Assembly: GCA_031550205.1 (NCBI GenBank)
Contig: JAVBOV010000080.1
Coordinates: 1-15,065, forward strand
DNA length: 15,065 nt
Reading direction: 5' to 3'
Origin: JAVBOV01 sp031550205
GTDB lineage: Bacteria > Pseudomonadota > Alphaproteobacteria > RF32 > CAG-239
Position 1 is the stretch's first letter, and every line of letters begins with the position of its first letter. Position numbers and translations under genes: made by a program. The notes beneath the pieces were generated by a model, which saw only the letters and a list, made by a program, of their open reading frames with translations, searched no databases and was not told the origin of the DNA. This document shows, in pieces, positions 1 through 5,490 of this stretch.

Positions 1-318
1 GATACGGTGGTGACTTATGACCGCATTCGCGAAAACTTGCGCAAATTTAGAAAAATGGAAAAAACAGCGCTTTTAAACAAGAGCATTAATGATATTTTTT
101 CGCGTACGATTTTAACCGGTTTAACCACTTTGCTGGCGGCATCGTCGCTGCTGGTTTTTGGCGGAGAAGCCTTGCGCTCTTTCTCTTTCACCATTGTTTG
201 GGGCATTATTATCGGAACATATTCTTCAATTTATGTTTCAGGCGTGCTTTTAAACTTGTTTGATTTAAAAGCTATCGGCGAAGAAAAGAACCACAACCCG
301 TTCGGCAACGTAGATTAA
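1..318 (+). CDS. secF: Protein translocase subunit SecF, C-terminal part (5' end outside window)
   Basis: SecF is the partner of SecD in the SecDF inner-membrane complex, which uses the proton gradient to pull preproteins through SecYEG. The frame is open from base 1 and gives the last 105 residues of the protein. It begins with the family signature DTVVTYDRIRENLRK, followed by the SINDIFSRTILTGLTTLLA stretch and two hydrophobic segments at about residues 40-53 and 60-85 of the fragment, ending in a short charged tail. These correspond to the last cytoplasmic loop and final membrane helices of SecF (RND fold). The GTG at base 7 is not a real start, since the conserved signature begins before it. 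secD would be expected just upstream, or fused to it. No T-rich terminator follows the stop codon, only a weak inverted repeat near 319-334. Confidence 0.95.
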   Translation, partial: DTVVTYDRIRENLRKFRKMEKTALLNKSINDIFSRTILTGLTTLLAASSLLVFGGEALRSFSFTIVWGIIIGTYSSIYVSGVLLNLFDLKAIGEEKNHNPFGNVD

Positions 319-407
319 CACTCTTTTAAGAGAGTTATGCTACGCTTAGAAAGTGGGAATCTTGCAAATTATTATGATCTGTGTTACGAATAGTTTACAG
401 GTTTTAT

Positions 408-761
408 ATGATAATTGACGGCAAAAATACTAAACAACGCAGCATTCTGACCAATAAGTGTTTTTATCAGACAACATCCAGAATTATGCGCGAGTTTGAA
501 GAAAAAGGCTATCCCAACTGTGCGGATGAGACGGCCAAGGTTATTAATGCCTATCGCAATATTGTGAAGAAAAAAGCCAAGAACAATTTTAATAATGATT
601 ATAACAAAGCATTTGCTCACATTGACTCAGCCATTCAGTCTTTGGCGCACCAGGTTTTTTATGACTGCGACAAGAAGAGCATGGATTTTGCTTTTCAGTC
701 TTTTGATGATTTTGATTATATTAACGCCATTGTGGCAAGACAGCATAATAAAAAAAGCTAG
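408..761 (+). CDS. Hypothetical protein, 117 residues
   Basis: I do not recognise this protein. It reads MIIDGKNTKQRS... and is soluble, with no signal peptide or membrane segment. It is rich in Asn, Lys, Asp and Phe and probably mostly helical, with a basic central part (about residues 45-60) and an acidic, aromatic C-terminal part (QSFDDFDYINAI). I chose the ATG at 408 over an in-frame GTG at 381 because a modest ACAGG ribosome site lies just upstream of the ATG and the extra nine codons look unlike coding sequence. The stop codon lies inside the 5' arm of a strong terminator, so translation runs right up to the hairpin. It lies 89 bases after secF on the same strand and could be co-transcribed with it. 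Confidence 0.75.
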   Translation: MIIDGKNTKQRSILTNKCFYQTTSRIMREFEEKGYPNCADETAKVINAYRNIVKKKAKNNFNNDYNKAFAHIDSAIQSLAHQVFYDCDKKSMDFAFQSFDDFDYINAIVARQHNKKS

Positions 762-781
762 GCAACAGCCTAGCTTTTTTG
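751..781. terminator. Bidirectional intrinsic terminator between convergent genes
   Basis: An 8-bp perfect stem (AGCTAGGC at 756-763 with GCCTAGCT at 768-775) and an AACA loop, flanked by an A-run on the left and a T-run on the right. It can therefore end transcription of the plus-strand gene ending at 761 and of the minus-strand gene ending at 789. Confidence 0.92.
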
Positions 782-788
782 CTTTTAA

Positions 789-1259
789 TTATTTTTCATC
801 AAGCTCTTTTCTCCATGGAAGCGTCGCAACTCCGTTTTGAGAAATGGAAACTTTATAATTTCCGGCTTTGAAGATAATAACGCCTTGGCCAACATCTTCA
901 GGACTTATGCTATAAGTGTGAACCCTGCGCTTTTCAAAAAAGCTTATTTCTATGTCAGAAAGCGTACCTTTTTGGATAAGTATGTCTTTGTTATCAAGAA
1001 GAACTTCTTTTCCTCTTACAATAGAAGATTCAAGATTTTTGGCTTTGCGAGAAGTGATATAGCCGACACATTTCCTTCTAAAAAGAATGCCAGCATAATA
1101 ATATTCTCTATCGGTTCCTTCATATTTTATTTCCCAATATAATATCTGAAAGTTTCCCCTTAATTCTAGGGGCGGTTTAACCGGCTTGTATTTCTTCTGG
1201 GCGTGGGAAACAAATGTTGAAGTTAAAATCAACACGGCAATAATAAATAATTTTTTCAT
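789..1259 (-). CDS. Secreted hypothetical protein, 156 residues
   Basis: Family not recognised. A clear Sec signal peptide is present: MKK, a hydrophobic core LFIIAVLILTSTFV, and a likely cleavage after SHA-Q. The mature part is about 136 residues, basic and rich in Tyr, Lys and Ile, with alternating hydrophobic patterns suggesting a beta-rich fold. Notable stretches are YWEIKYEGTDREYYYAG and, near the end, GVIIFKAGNYKVSISQNG. One mature-region Cys (FRRKCVGY) is seen. The start is the only ATG ahead of the signal peptide; the ribosome site is poor. A good sigma-70-type promoter lies about 47-75 bases upstream and the gene ends at the bidirectional terminator, so it is a single-gene unit. The N-terminus has a Bacteroidota-like flavour (signal peptide ending HAQ, AT-rich leader without a clear Shine-Dalgarno site), but this is weak evidence of transfer. 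It neighbours another small exported protein with a matching promoter. Confidence 0.8.
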   Translation of the reverse strand: MKKLFIIAVLILTSTFVSHAQKKYKPVKPPLELRGNFQILYWEIKYEGTDREYYYAGILFRRKCVGYITSRKAKNLESSIVRGKEVLLDNKDILIQKGTLSDIEISFFEKRRVHTYSISPEDVGQGVIIFKAGNYKVSISQNGVATLPWRKELDEK

Positions 1260-1305
1260 AAGATTTATGGTTTTAATTGATTAATAATTCTTGTTTTGTG
1301 ATTTA

Positions 1306-1334
1306 GATATATCAGATAAGTGTAAGATTTTCAA
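1306..1334 (-). promoter_or_regulatory. Promoter of the secreted 156-residue protein
   Basis: On the minus strand a -35 TTGAAA (1329-1334) and a -10 TATATC (1306-1311) are separated by exactly 17 bases, with an extended-minus-10 TG one base before the -10. The predicted start is near 1299, about 40 bases ahead of the ATG. The block CATTGAAAATCTT also occurs at the same distance from the next gene upstream. Confidence 0.7.
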
Positions 1335-1349
1335 TGAGTTTTTAAACAG

Positions 1350-1384
1350 AAAAAAGCCAGGTTGTAGAGACCTGGCTTTTTTTT
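1350..1384. terminator. Intrinsic terminator after the small secreted protein
   Basis: AGCCAGGT (1355-1362) pairs with ACCTGGCT (1370-1377) around a 7-base loop. An A-run on the left gives the U-tract on the minus strand, and a T-run on the right makes it symmetrical. It ends the minus-strand gene stopping at 1390 and insulates the promoter at 1306-1334. Confidence 0.9.
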
Positions 1385-1389
1385 GTTAA

Positions 1390-1617
1390 CTAGAGCGTGT
1401 TTTCTCCTACTTTTATTTCAGTAACCCCATTTGAAGGATTAAAGATGATAGAAGATGTGATTTCCAGCACTTTTGCTTCATCAAAGACGTAATTCAGCTC
1501 AGTACTGGAACTATTAACGGGCGTGCTGTCTTTTTTAGTAATATTGTTTTTAAAAGAAAGCACAGATGCGAACACAACAGCTACCAGTAAAGTTCTTTTA
1601 AGTTGATAATTTTTCAT
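1390..1617 (-). CDS. Small exported hypothetical protein, 75 residues
   Basis: Family not recognised. The N-terminus MKNYQLKRTLLVAVVFASVLSF is basic and then hydrophobic, like a signal peptide or membrane anchor. No perfect AXA cleavage site is visible, so it may stay anchored. The rest (about 50 residues) is polar, Ser/Thr/Asn-rich in the linker, and then EAKVLEITSSIIFNPSNGVTEIKVGENTL, which suggests a couple of beta strands. Loose similarity in style to the C-terminus of the neighbouring 156-residue protein (IIF...NG...) is suggestive only. It has its own promoter upstream and terminator downstream, which supports a real gene despite its size. The ribosome site is not obvious. Confidence 0.65.
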   Translation of the reverse strand: MKNYQLKRTLLVAVVFASVLSFKNNITKKDSTPVNSSSTELNYVFDEAKVLEITSSIIFNPSNGVTEIKVGENTL

Positions 1618-1656
1618 AATTTTATAATTTTTAGTGAATAAATAATTTTCCTTAAT

Positions 1657-1694
1657 TACCCTTTAAGGGTACCACACACACACAAGATTTTCAA
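1657..1694 (-). promoter_or_regulatory. Promoter with overlapping palindromic operator candidate
   Basis: Minus strand: -35 TTGAAA (1689-1694), a 17-base GT-rich spacer, and -10 TACCCT (1666-1671) preceded by an extended TG. A 15-bp perfect palindrome TACCCTTTAAGGGTA (1657-1671, plus-strand reading) covers the -10 and the predicted start point, which is a natural place for a repressor to bind. The predicted leader is about 40 bases, as for the neighbouring gene. The -10 is weak by itself, so the gene may need activation. Confidence 0.55.
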
Positions 1695-1733
1695 TGGTTT
1701 TTGTGTTAAAGTTTTGTTACAGGAATCCTTAAA

Positions 1734-1819
1734 TGTCATTGCGAGCGAATGCGAAGCATTCCAACCGATAATGTAGCTAATTTGGTTGGTTGGATTGCCG
1801 CGCTGCGCTCGCAATGACA
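1734..1819. repeat. CAATGACA-type palindromic repeat with 14-bp terminal arms
   Basis: TGTCATTGCGAGCG (1734-1747) is exactly complementary to CGCTCGCAATGACA (1806-1819). Inside are two further hairpins, GAATGC/GCATTC (1747-1761) and CCAACC/GGTTGG (1761-1789). It lies in gene-free DNA upstream of gpsA. The same terminal sequence recurs at about 2045, 3896, 6411 and 8324. Confidence 0.8.
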
Positions 1820-1886
1820 ATAATTATTAATTCTTGCAAATGGGTGGGTTTTGATTTAGATTCTTGGGTATTGATGAAAGAATATT

Positions 1887-2025
1887 GTCATGCTGAACTT
1901 GTTTGTCCGCTGGCGCGTTCGTCACGTAAGGCTCTGTCTTCGCCCTGCGGGCTCGCCAATCGCCAACTATCAACTCCAGCATCTCATCTGAATCTTGGGA
2001 GATCCTGAAACAAGTTCAGGATGAC
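1887..2025. repeat. 139-bp element with 18-bp terminal inverted repeats
   Basis: The left end (1887-1904, GTCATGCTGAACTTGTTT) matches the inverted right end (2008-2025) at 17 of 18 positions. The right end itself folds as CCTGAA/TTCAGG. The interior has no convincing gene. The structure is that of a small non-autonomous repeat (MITE- or REP-like), perhaps built from two repeat halves. This and the neighbouring repeat account for the gene-free stretch of about 450 bases before gpsA. Confidence 0.65.
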
Positions 2026-2076
2026 GGGGTTGGTTTGGCGGGGACGCAATGACGTATTATAAGAGAGGGACTTTTT

Positions 2077-3051
2077 ATGAAATCTGTTTCGGTTATAGGG
2101 TGCGGGCGCTGGGGGACGTTTTTGGGGTGGTATGCCGCCAATTACTCAGTCGATACGGTGGTGATGTATGACATTCCGACCAGTCCGGCTTTTATTGATT
2201 TGCAGAAAACCCGCAAGAACTCTTATCTGGAACTTTCCGACAACATGGAGTTGACCGGAGACATTAATAAAGTTCTGGAAAACGAGGTTATTATTATCTC
2301 TATAGGCTGCCAGCATTTGCGCGGATTGGCCAAGCAGTTGAACGGATATAAGATTGAGGGCAAAACATTTTTGCTGGCGATTAAGGGTTTGGAAGAACCT
2401 TCGGCCAAGACCACCGCAGAGATTATGCTAGAAGAGATTAAACAAAAGATTCATGTGGCGGTGCTTTCCGGCCCGGGACACGTGCAGGATTATTTGAAAA
2501 AAGTGCCCTCCTGCGCGGTGATTGACAGCGATGAGCCTGCAACCAAAGATTTGCTGATTAAGCTTTTGCAGAGCGATTTAATTCGTTTTTATTATGGCGC
2601 GGATTTGACCGGAAACGCAATTGGCGCGGCGATGAAGAACGTTATCGGCATTGCGGCGGGAATTTTGGACGGTTTGGAATGGTATGGCTTAAAAGGCGCT
2701 TTGATGGCGCGCGCTCCGGTTGAGGTTGGCCGTTTTATTAAGCATTTTGGCGGAAACCCGATGTCGGCTTATGGCCTGGCGCATTTGGGCGATTATGAAG
2801 CTACGTTGTTTTCAAAACACTCTCAAAACCGCACTTTTGGAGAAAAGTTTGTTAAAGGCGAAAAGTTTGAAAAACTGGCTGAAGGTTATTATACCTTAAA
2901 AGCGGTTAAGCTGATTGCCGATGAAAAAAAGATTGATATGCCGATTTGTCAGGCTTTGTATAAGTGCATTTATGAAGGCGCGGAGATTAAGTCTACAATT
3001 AAGGGGTTGTTTTCAAGAGATTTGAAACAGGAATTTGAGCACATTTGTTAG
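2077..3051 (+). CDS. gpsA: Glycerol-3-phosphate dehydrogenase [NAD(P)+], GpsA family
   Basis: Cytoplasmic enzyme that reduces dihydroxyacetone phosphate to sn-glycerol-3-phosphate, the backbone of phospholipids. At 324 residues it has the usual family length. Visible motifs are the dinucleotide-binding GCGRWG (8-13); AIKGLE (101-106, catalytic-site Lys); LSGPGHVQDY (130-139, equivalent of the usual GPSFAxE); AAMKNVIGIAAGILDGL (184-200, with the active-site Lys); LGDYEATLFSKHSQNRTFG (237-255, equivalent of GLGDLxLTCTSxxSRNRxFG, with the catalytic Asp); and a helical C-terminal domain. Several motifs are slightly off the consensus, so this is a divergent member. A GAGGGA ribosome site sits 6 bases before the ATG. 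The next gene starts 10 bases after the stop codon, so the two form an operon. Upstream DNA is repeat-rich. Confidence 0.88.
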   Translation: MKSVSVIGCGRWGTFLGWYAANYSVDTVVMYDIPTSPAFIDLQKTRKNSYLELSDNMELTGDINKVLENEVIIISIGCQHLRGLAKQLNGYKIEGKTFLLAIKGLEEPSAKTTAEIMLEEIKQKIHVAVLSGPGHVQDYLKKVPSCAVIDSDEPATKDLLIKLLQSDLIRFYYGADLTGNAIGAAMKNVIGIAAGILDGLEWYGLKGALMARAPVEVGRFIKHFGGNPMSAYGLAHLGDYEATLFSKHSQNRTFGEKFVKGEKFEKLAEGYYTLKAVKLIADEKKIDMPICQALYKCIYEGAEIKSTIKGLFSRDLKQEFEHIC

Positions 3052-3061
3052 GAGAATCGAT

Positions 3062-3808
3062 ATGGCTAAAACTGTGAAAAAGACTGCTGTTGTTAAGAAA
3101 CCCATGGTTAAGAAGATTGAAAAGATGGTTGACCCCACCCAGCCTCCCCTTAAAAGGGGAGGAGAGAAAAAAGAATCAAATTTAAGGAGCATTGCCACTT
3201 TGGCGGTTACAATGGCGGTGGTTTTCGGGCTGGCTCAGATGTGTTCGAATCGGGACAATATGCGTTTGAGCAAGCTGCAGGAGGATAATATTTCTCAAAG
3301 GCTTAACCAGACGGTTAACAAGCTGGAGCAAAATGCCGGAGAACTCGGATATTACAGCGCTTTGGAAAAAATGCAGGAGGAAAACAGCCAAAAACTGCAG
3401 CAGTTCGGCAAACAAAAGCAAGCTATGGCGGCTTCAGCCTTTTTGGGCGCAGAATATAAGCACTATGCCTCTTATGAATTGTTTTGCAAGGATTACGGTT
3501 TGAAAGCGATGCCCAATCTGCGCGAACAGGTGTTGAAGAAAAACAAGGAGAATCATGATTTGGCGATGAAGATTCTGAAAAAAGAAGGAATGGGGCAGGT
3601 TGAAGGGATGATTAAGGATTTGCTGGATAGGAATCCAGATGCGGTTAAAAAAGGCGTTTTGCTGGAATTTGAAGACGTATCAGCCGATACTGACAAGGAT
3701 TTTTCAGAGATTTGCAAAGAAATTGAGGCTACGGCGGCAAATAATGATTATATTGTGATTGAGAATTCTTTTCCGGAAATTGTGAAGGCGATGAAGGATG
3801 GAAAGTAG
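3062..3808 (+). CDS. Membrane-anchored coiled-coil protein of unknown function, 248 residues
   Basis: Family not recognised. Layout: a Lys/Val-rich basic N-terminal tail (1-40), one membrane helix (about 43-61, SIATLAVTMAVVFGLAQMC), a Gln/Glu-rich coiled coil (about 66-122), then a mixed helical region to the end. The positive N-terminus suggests an N-in topology with the bulk in the periplasm. Residues 24-36 (DPTQPPLKRGGEK) are encoded by a palindromic repeat that has a sibling in intergenic DNA at about 4145-4178, so the tail has taken up a repeat element in frame. I chose the ATG at 3062 because AGGAG lies 7 bases upstream; an in-frame GTG at 3035 would overlap gpsA. It is co-transcribed with gpsA and followed by a strong terminator. 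A link to lipid or envelope metabolism is only guilt by association. Confidence 0.8.
   Translation: MAKTVKKTAVVKKPMVKKIEKMVDPTQPPLKRGGEKKESNLRSIATLAVTMAVVFGLAQMCSNRDNMRLSKLQEDNISQRLNQTVNKLEQNAGELGYYSALEKMQEENSQKLQQFGKQKQAMAASAFLGAEYKHYASYELFCKDYGLKAMPNLREQVLKKNKENHDLAMKILKKEGMGQVEGMIKDLLDRNPDAVKKGVLLEFEDVSADTDKDFSEICKEIEATAANNDYIVIENSFPEIVKAMKDGK
3131..3169. repeat. Palindromic repeat inserted in frame in a coding region
   Basis: The core 3143-3162 is a perfect palindrome with CCTCCCCTT/AAGGGGAGG arms, preceded by CCCACCCAG. The same layout (CCCACCCGG then CCTCCCTTAA/TTAAGGGAGG) occurs at 4145-4175 outside any gene. In the host gene it is translated as DPTQPPLKRGGEK without breaking the frame. 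Confidence 0.75.
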
Positions 3809-3810
3809 AA

Positions 3811-3838
3811 AAAAGCCACTCGAAAGAGTGGCTTTTTT
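3811..3838 (+). terminator. Intrinsic terminator of the gpsA operon
   Basis: AGCCACTC (3814-3821) pairs with GAGTGGCT (3826-3833) around a GAAA tetraloop, followed by six T. Its core resembles the terminator at 8345-8367. Confidence 0.93.
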
Positions 3839-3849
3839 ATGGATTGCTT

Positions 3850-3907
3850 CCACCCTTCGCCAAGGCTATGGGGGACAAGTCGGGGTGGACACCCGCTCGC
3901 AATGACG
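3850..3907. repeat. Composite repeat ending in CTCGCAATGACG
   Basis: The stretch begins CACCCTTCGCCAAGGCTATG and ends in CGCTCGCAATGACG, the end shared with the palindromic repeats at 1734-1819, 6386-6418 and 8302-8333. No coding signal is seen. It fills the gap between the gpsA-operon terminator and the tRNA. Confidence 0.5.
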
Positions 3908-3916
3908 TGTTTAGGT

Positions 3917-3990
3917 TGGTAGTTCCGAGCAGAATTGAACTGCTGACTCTTCCATGTCAAGGAAGCGTGATACCATTTCACCACGGAACT
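3917..3990 (-). tRNA. tRNA-Val, anticodon GAC
   Basis: Read on the minus strand, all four arms form: a 7-bp acceptor stem AGTTCCG/CGGAACT, a 4-bp D stem GTGA/TCAC with a loop containing GG, an anticodon stem CTTCC/GGAAG with loop TTGACAT (anticodon GAC, reading GUC and GUU), a 4-base variable loop, and a T stem AGCAG/CTGCT with loop TTCAATT. The discriminator is A and CCA is encoded. The total is 74 bases. The first pair is A-U, where most bacterial tRNAs have G-C. Confidence 0.95.
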
Positions 3991-4085
3991 ATAATTTTAG
4001 TGACCAGGGTCAGTGGTCTGTGGCCAGTGAATGGTATTTTAATAATGCAAAATGGAAAAAAAGGCAAGGGGTTTGTTGATGGTTT

Positions 4086-4113
4086 GTCATGCCAAACTTG
4101 ATTTGGCATCCAG
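4086..4113. repeat. Short palindromic repeat (ATGCCAAA/TTTGGCAT)
   Basis: ATGCCAAA (4089-4096) and TTTGGCAT (4102-4109) form an 8-bp stem with a CTTGA loop, starting GTCAT and ending CATCCAGG. It is the same style as the GTCATGCTGAACTTG ends of the 1887-2025 element, and no gene is present. Confidence 0.55.
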
Positions 4114-4144
4114 GTTAAATAAATTGGCTATATTGCCAGTTAAA

Positions 4145-4178
4145 CCCACCCGGCCTCCCTTAAAATTAAGGGAGGGGA
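4145..4178. repeat. CCTCCCTTAA palindromic repeat (sibling of the in-gene copy)
   Basis: Two perfect 10-bp arms (4154-4163 and 4166-4175) around AA, preceded by CCCACCCGG. It matches the element inside the membrane-protein gene at 3131-3169 and lies just upstream of the promoter of the structured RNA. Confidence 0.7.
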
Positions 4179-4187
4179 TAATAGAGC

Positions 4188-4216
4188 TTGATTTTCATTG
4201 TTTTTATATGTAGAAT
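4188..4216 (+). promoter_or_regulatory. Promoter of the structured RNA
   Basis: -35 TTGATT (4188-4193), a 17-base spacer, and -10 TAGAAT (4211-4216). The predicted transcript starts near 4222, right at the first stem of the RNA. Confidence 0.6.
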
Positions 4217-4221
4217 CTTCA

Positions 4222-4404
4222 GTGGAACGGGTTGATGGCCGTTCTGAGGATTAGTACCCTCACTCAAGGCGCTTGAACAAAGCGAAATTTGCTCATCTTT
4301 CAGTTATGGCTGGAAGGTGGCGAACTAAGGCTTGGCACGAATAAGCCGCACTATCCTTGGGTAGGTACTAACTTCCAGTCACTTCTCATCAAAGTGACTT
4401 TTTT
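4222..4404 (+). ncRNA. Structured small RNA of about 180 nt, family unassigned
   Basis: No open frame covers this stretch, but it is dense in complementary segments. Seen by eye: a possible closing stem TGGAA/TTCCA (4223-4227 with 4373-4377); a hairpin GAACGG/CCGTTC (4225-4244); a long-range helix TTAGTACC/GGTACTAA (4251-4258 with 4364-4371) continued by CAAGG/CCTTG; and inside it three hairpins, CGCTT/AAGCG (4270-4284), a 15-bp stem from TTTGC to GCGAA with one bulge (4288-4324), and GGCTT/AAGCC (4329-4347). It ends in a terminator hairpin AGTCACTT/AAGTGACT (4377-4399) with a T-run. With its own promoter and terminator it is an independent RNA gene. The length would suit 6S RNA, but the multibranched layout is not the usual 6S rod. 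It is not SRP RNA, RNase P RNA or tmRNA by their conserved motifs. Confidence 0.7.
4377..4404 (+). terminator. Intrinsic terminator of the structured RNA
   Basis: AGTCACTT (4377-4384) pairs with AAGTGACT (4392-4399), followed by six T. Its 5' arm overlaps CTTCCAG (4372-4378), which can alternatively pair with CTGGAAG (4310-4316) inside the RNA. Confidence 0.88.
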
Positions 4405-4437
4405 CATTAGATATACAATTTATAGTAACTAATTTAA

Positions 4438-4465
4438 TTGACTAATAGTTGTATAAGGATATGAT
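4438..4465 (+). promoter_or_regulatory. Promoter of the glycosyltransferase gene
   Basis: -35 TTGACT (4438-4443), a 16-base spacer, and -10 TATGAT (4460-4465). The predicted start is near 4472, giving a leader of about 47 bases. It sits after the RNA terminator, so the glycan genes do not need read-through from the RNA. Confidence 0.55.
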
Positions 4466-4518
4466 ATGCAATTATATGTTATGTATATTTGATTGTGTTT
4501 ATATGGAGAATAATATTT

Positions 4519-5490
4519 ATGGTTGAGAAAAAGAAAAAAAAGCCGGAAGTTTCAATTATTATGCCGATTTATAATGTGGAGCGCTATCTGGAGTGCGCAA
4601 TTCAATCGGCATTGAACCAAACGTTTGAGGATTTTGAACTGATTTGCGTTAATGACGGTTCTCCTGACAAATGCGCCGAGATTTTGAACCGCTTTGCAGC
4701 TAAGGACGAGCGGGTTAAAATTATTACGCAGGCAAACCAGGGCTTGTCTATGGCTCGAAACAACGGCTTGAAAAGAGCCATGGGCAGATATGTTTATTTT
4801 TTTGATTCTGACGATGTTATTCACCCGCAGCTTTTGGAAATCTGCCACGGCTTGGCTGAAAGGCACGGGGCTGATTTGGTAAGTTTTGCGTATCGGCATT
4901 CTGCCGAGTGGGATTTTTCTCATTTTAAGAAATATGATATTGAAAAACTTCATACAAAAATTACCAAAAATCCGCTGCAATTTTTCAGCCGCGGCTCCGG
5001 CTGGAAAATTTTTGCCAATGCATGGACCAAGTTTTATCGCCGAGATTTGCTGCAAGGAGCGGAATTTCTTCCGGGAATCTATTTTGAAGATTATCCTCAT
5101 ACGGCAACGGTTTTACTTAAAAAACCCAAAACGGTTTTATTAAAAGAGCCGCTTTATCGATATACATATAATGAAGACTCAATTATGAAATCGAAGTTTA
5201 AGATAAGACATATTCAAGATTATCATAAAGGAATGATTTATATTTATGATTTTTGCAAAAAACACGGATATGAAAAGGAATTGAGATTCTTTTTAAAAAA
5301 CCTTTTTTCAAACACTTTGAAGCAGCAATTGGGACGCATTAAACGCTCTGCAAAAGAAACTCAACCCGAGCTTTGGCAGGCTTTTGCCGAACAGCTGGCA
5401 GATTTGGACAAGAAAGGATGCATTGTCTGGCCGGGAAACAAGCTGAGCAGATATTTGAAGTATAAGAGATTGATAAGAGCCGCAAGATGA
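4519..5490 (+). CDS. GT2-family glycosyltransferase, 323 residues
   Basis: Transfers a sugar from a nucleotide-sugar donor, most likely onto a surface glycan (capsule, lipopolysaccharide or exopolysaccharide) at the cytoplasmic face of the membrane. The GT-A fold is evident: VSIIMPIYNVERYLECAIQSAL (11-32), the nucleotide-binding NDGSPD (45-50), QANQGLSMARNNGLKRAMG (71-89), and the metal-binding FDSDD (95-99). A later FEDYPHT contributes the acidic acceptor-site region typical of family 2. The C-terminal third is basic and helical. Length is normal. The start at 4519 (MVEKKKKK) is preceded by GGAGAA about 9 bases upstream; an in-frame TTG at 4489 would add an unlikely N-terminus. Its stop codon overlaps the start of a truncated glycosyltransferase remnant, and an FkbM methyltransferase follows, so this is a small glycan operon. 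The acceptor and sugar cannot be told. Confidence 0.92.
   Translation: MVEKKKKKPEVSIIMPIYNVERYLECAIQSALNQTFEDFELICVNDGSPDKCAEILNRFAAKDERVKIITQANQGLSMARNNGLKRAMGRYVYFFDSDDVIHPQLLEICHGLAERHGADLVSFAYRHSAEWDFSHFKKYDIEKLHTKITKNPLQFFSRGSGWKIFANAWTKFYRRDLLQGAEFLPGIYFEDYPHTATVLLKKPKTVLLKEPLYRYTYNEDSIMKSKFKIRHIQDYHKGMIYIYDFCKKHGYEKELRFFLKNLFSNTLKQQLGRIKRSAKETQPELWQAFAEQLADLDKKGCIVWPGNKLSRYLKYKRLIRAAR

Noticed and set aside
837..1142. 101-codon plus-strand frame opposite the secreted protein
   Set aside because: The minus-strand frame has a signal peptide, promoter and terminator; this one has none.
1790..2008. 72-codon open frame on the plus strand
   Set aside because: It runs through two repeat elements and has no ribosome site. 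Sequence like MDCRAALAMT is a typical spurious translation of CAATGACA repeats.
4000..4032. CCAG/CAGTGG-type imperfect repeats upstream of the tRNA
   Set aside because: Too short and irregular to call a repeat array; no CRISPR-like spacing.
3844..4101. 85-codon open frame on the plus strand
   Set aside because: It crosses a repeat and the antisense of the tRNA; VPSRIELLTLP is the usual false translation of a tRNA complement.
4222..4404. Naming the structured RNA as 6S RNA (ssrS)
   Set aside because: Length and single-gene layout fit, and a GGCC..GT..CTGAG stretch faintly recalls enterobacterial 6S, but the multibranched fold does not match the 6S rod, so I left it unassigned.
4552..5100. 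182-codon open frame on the minus strand
   Set aside because: It lies entirely opposite the well-supported GT2 glycosyltransferase and has no family resemblance or start signals.
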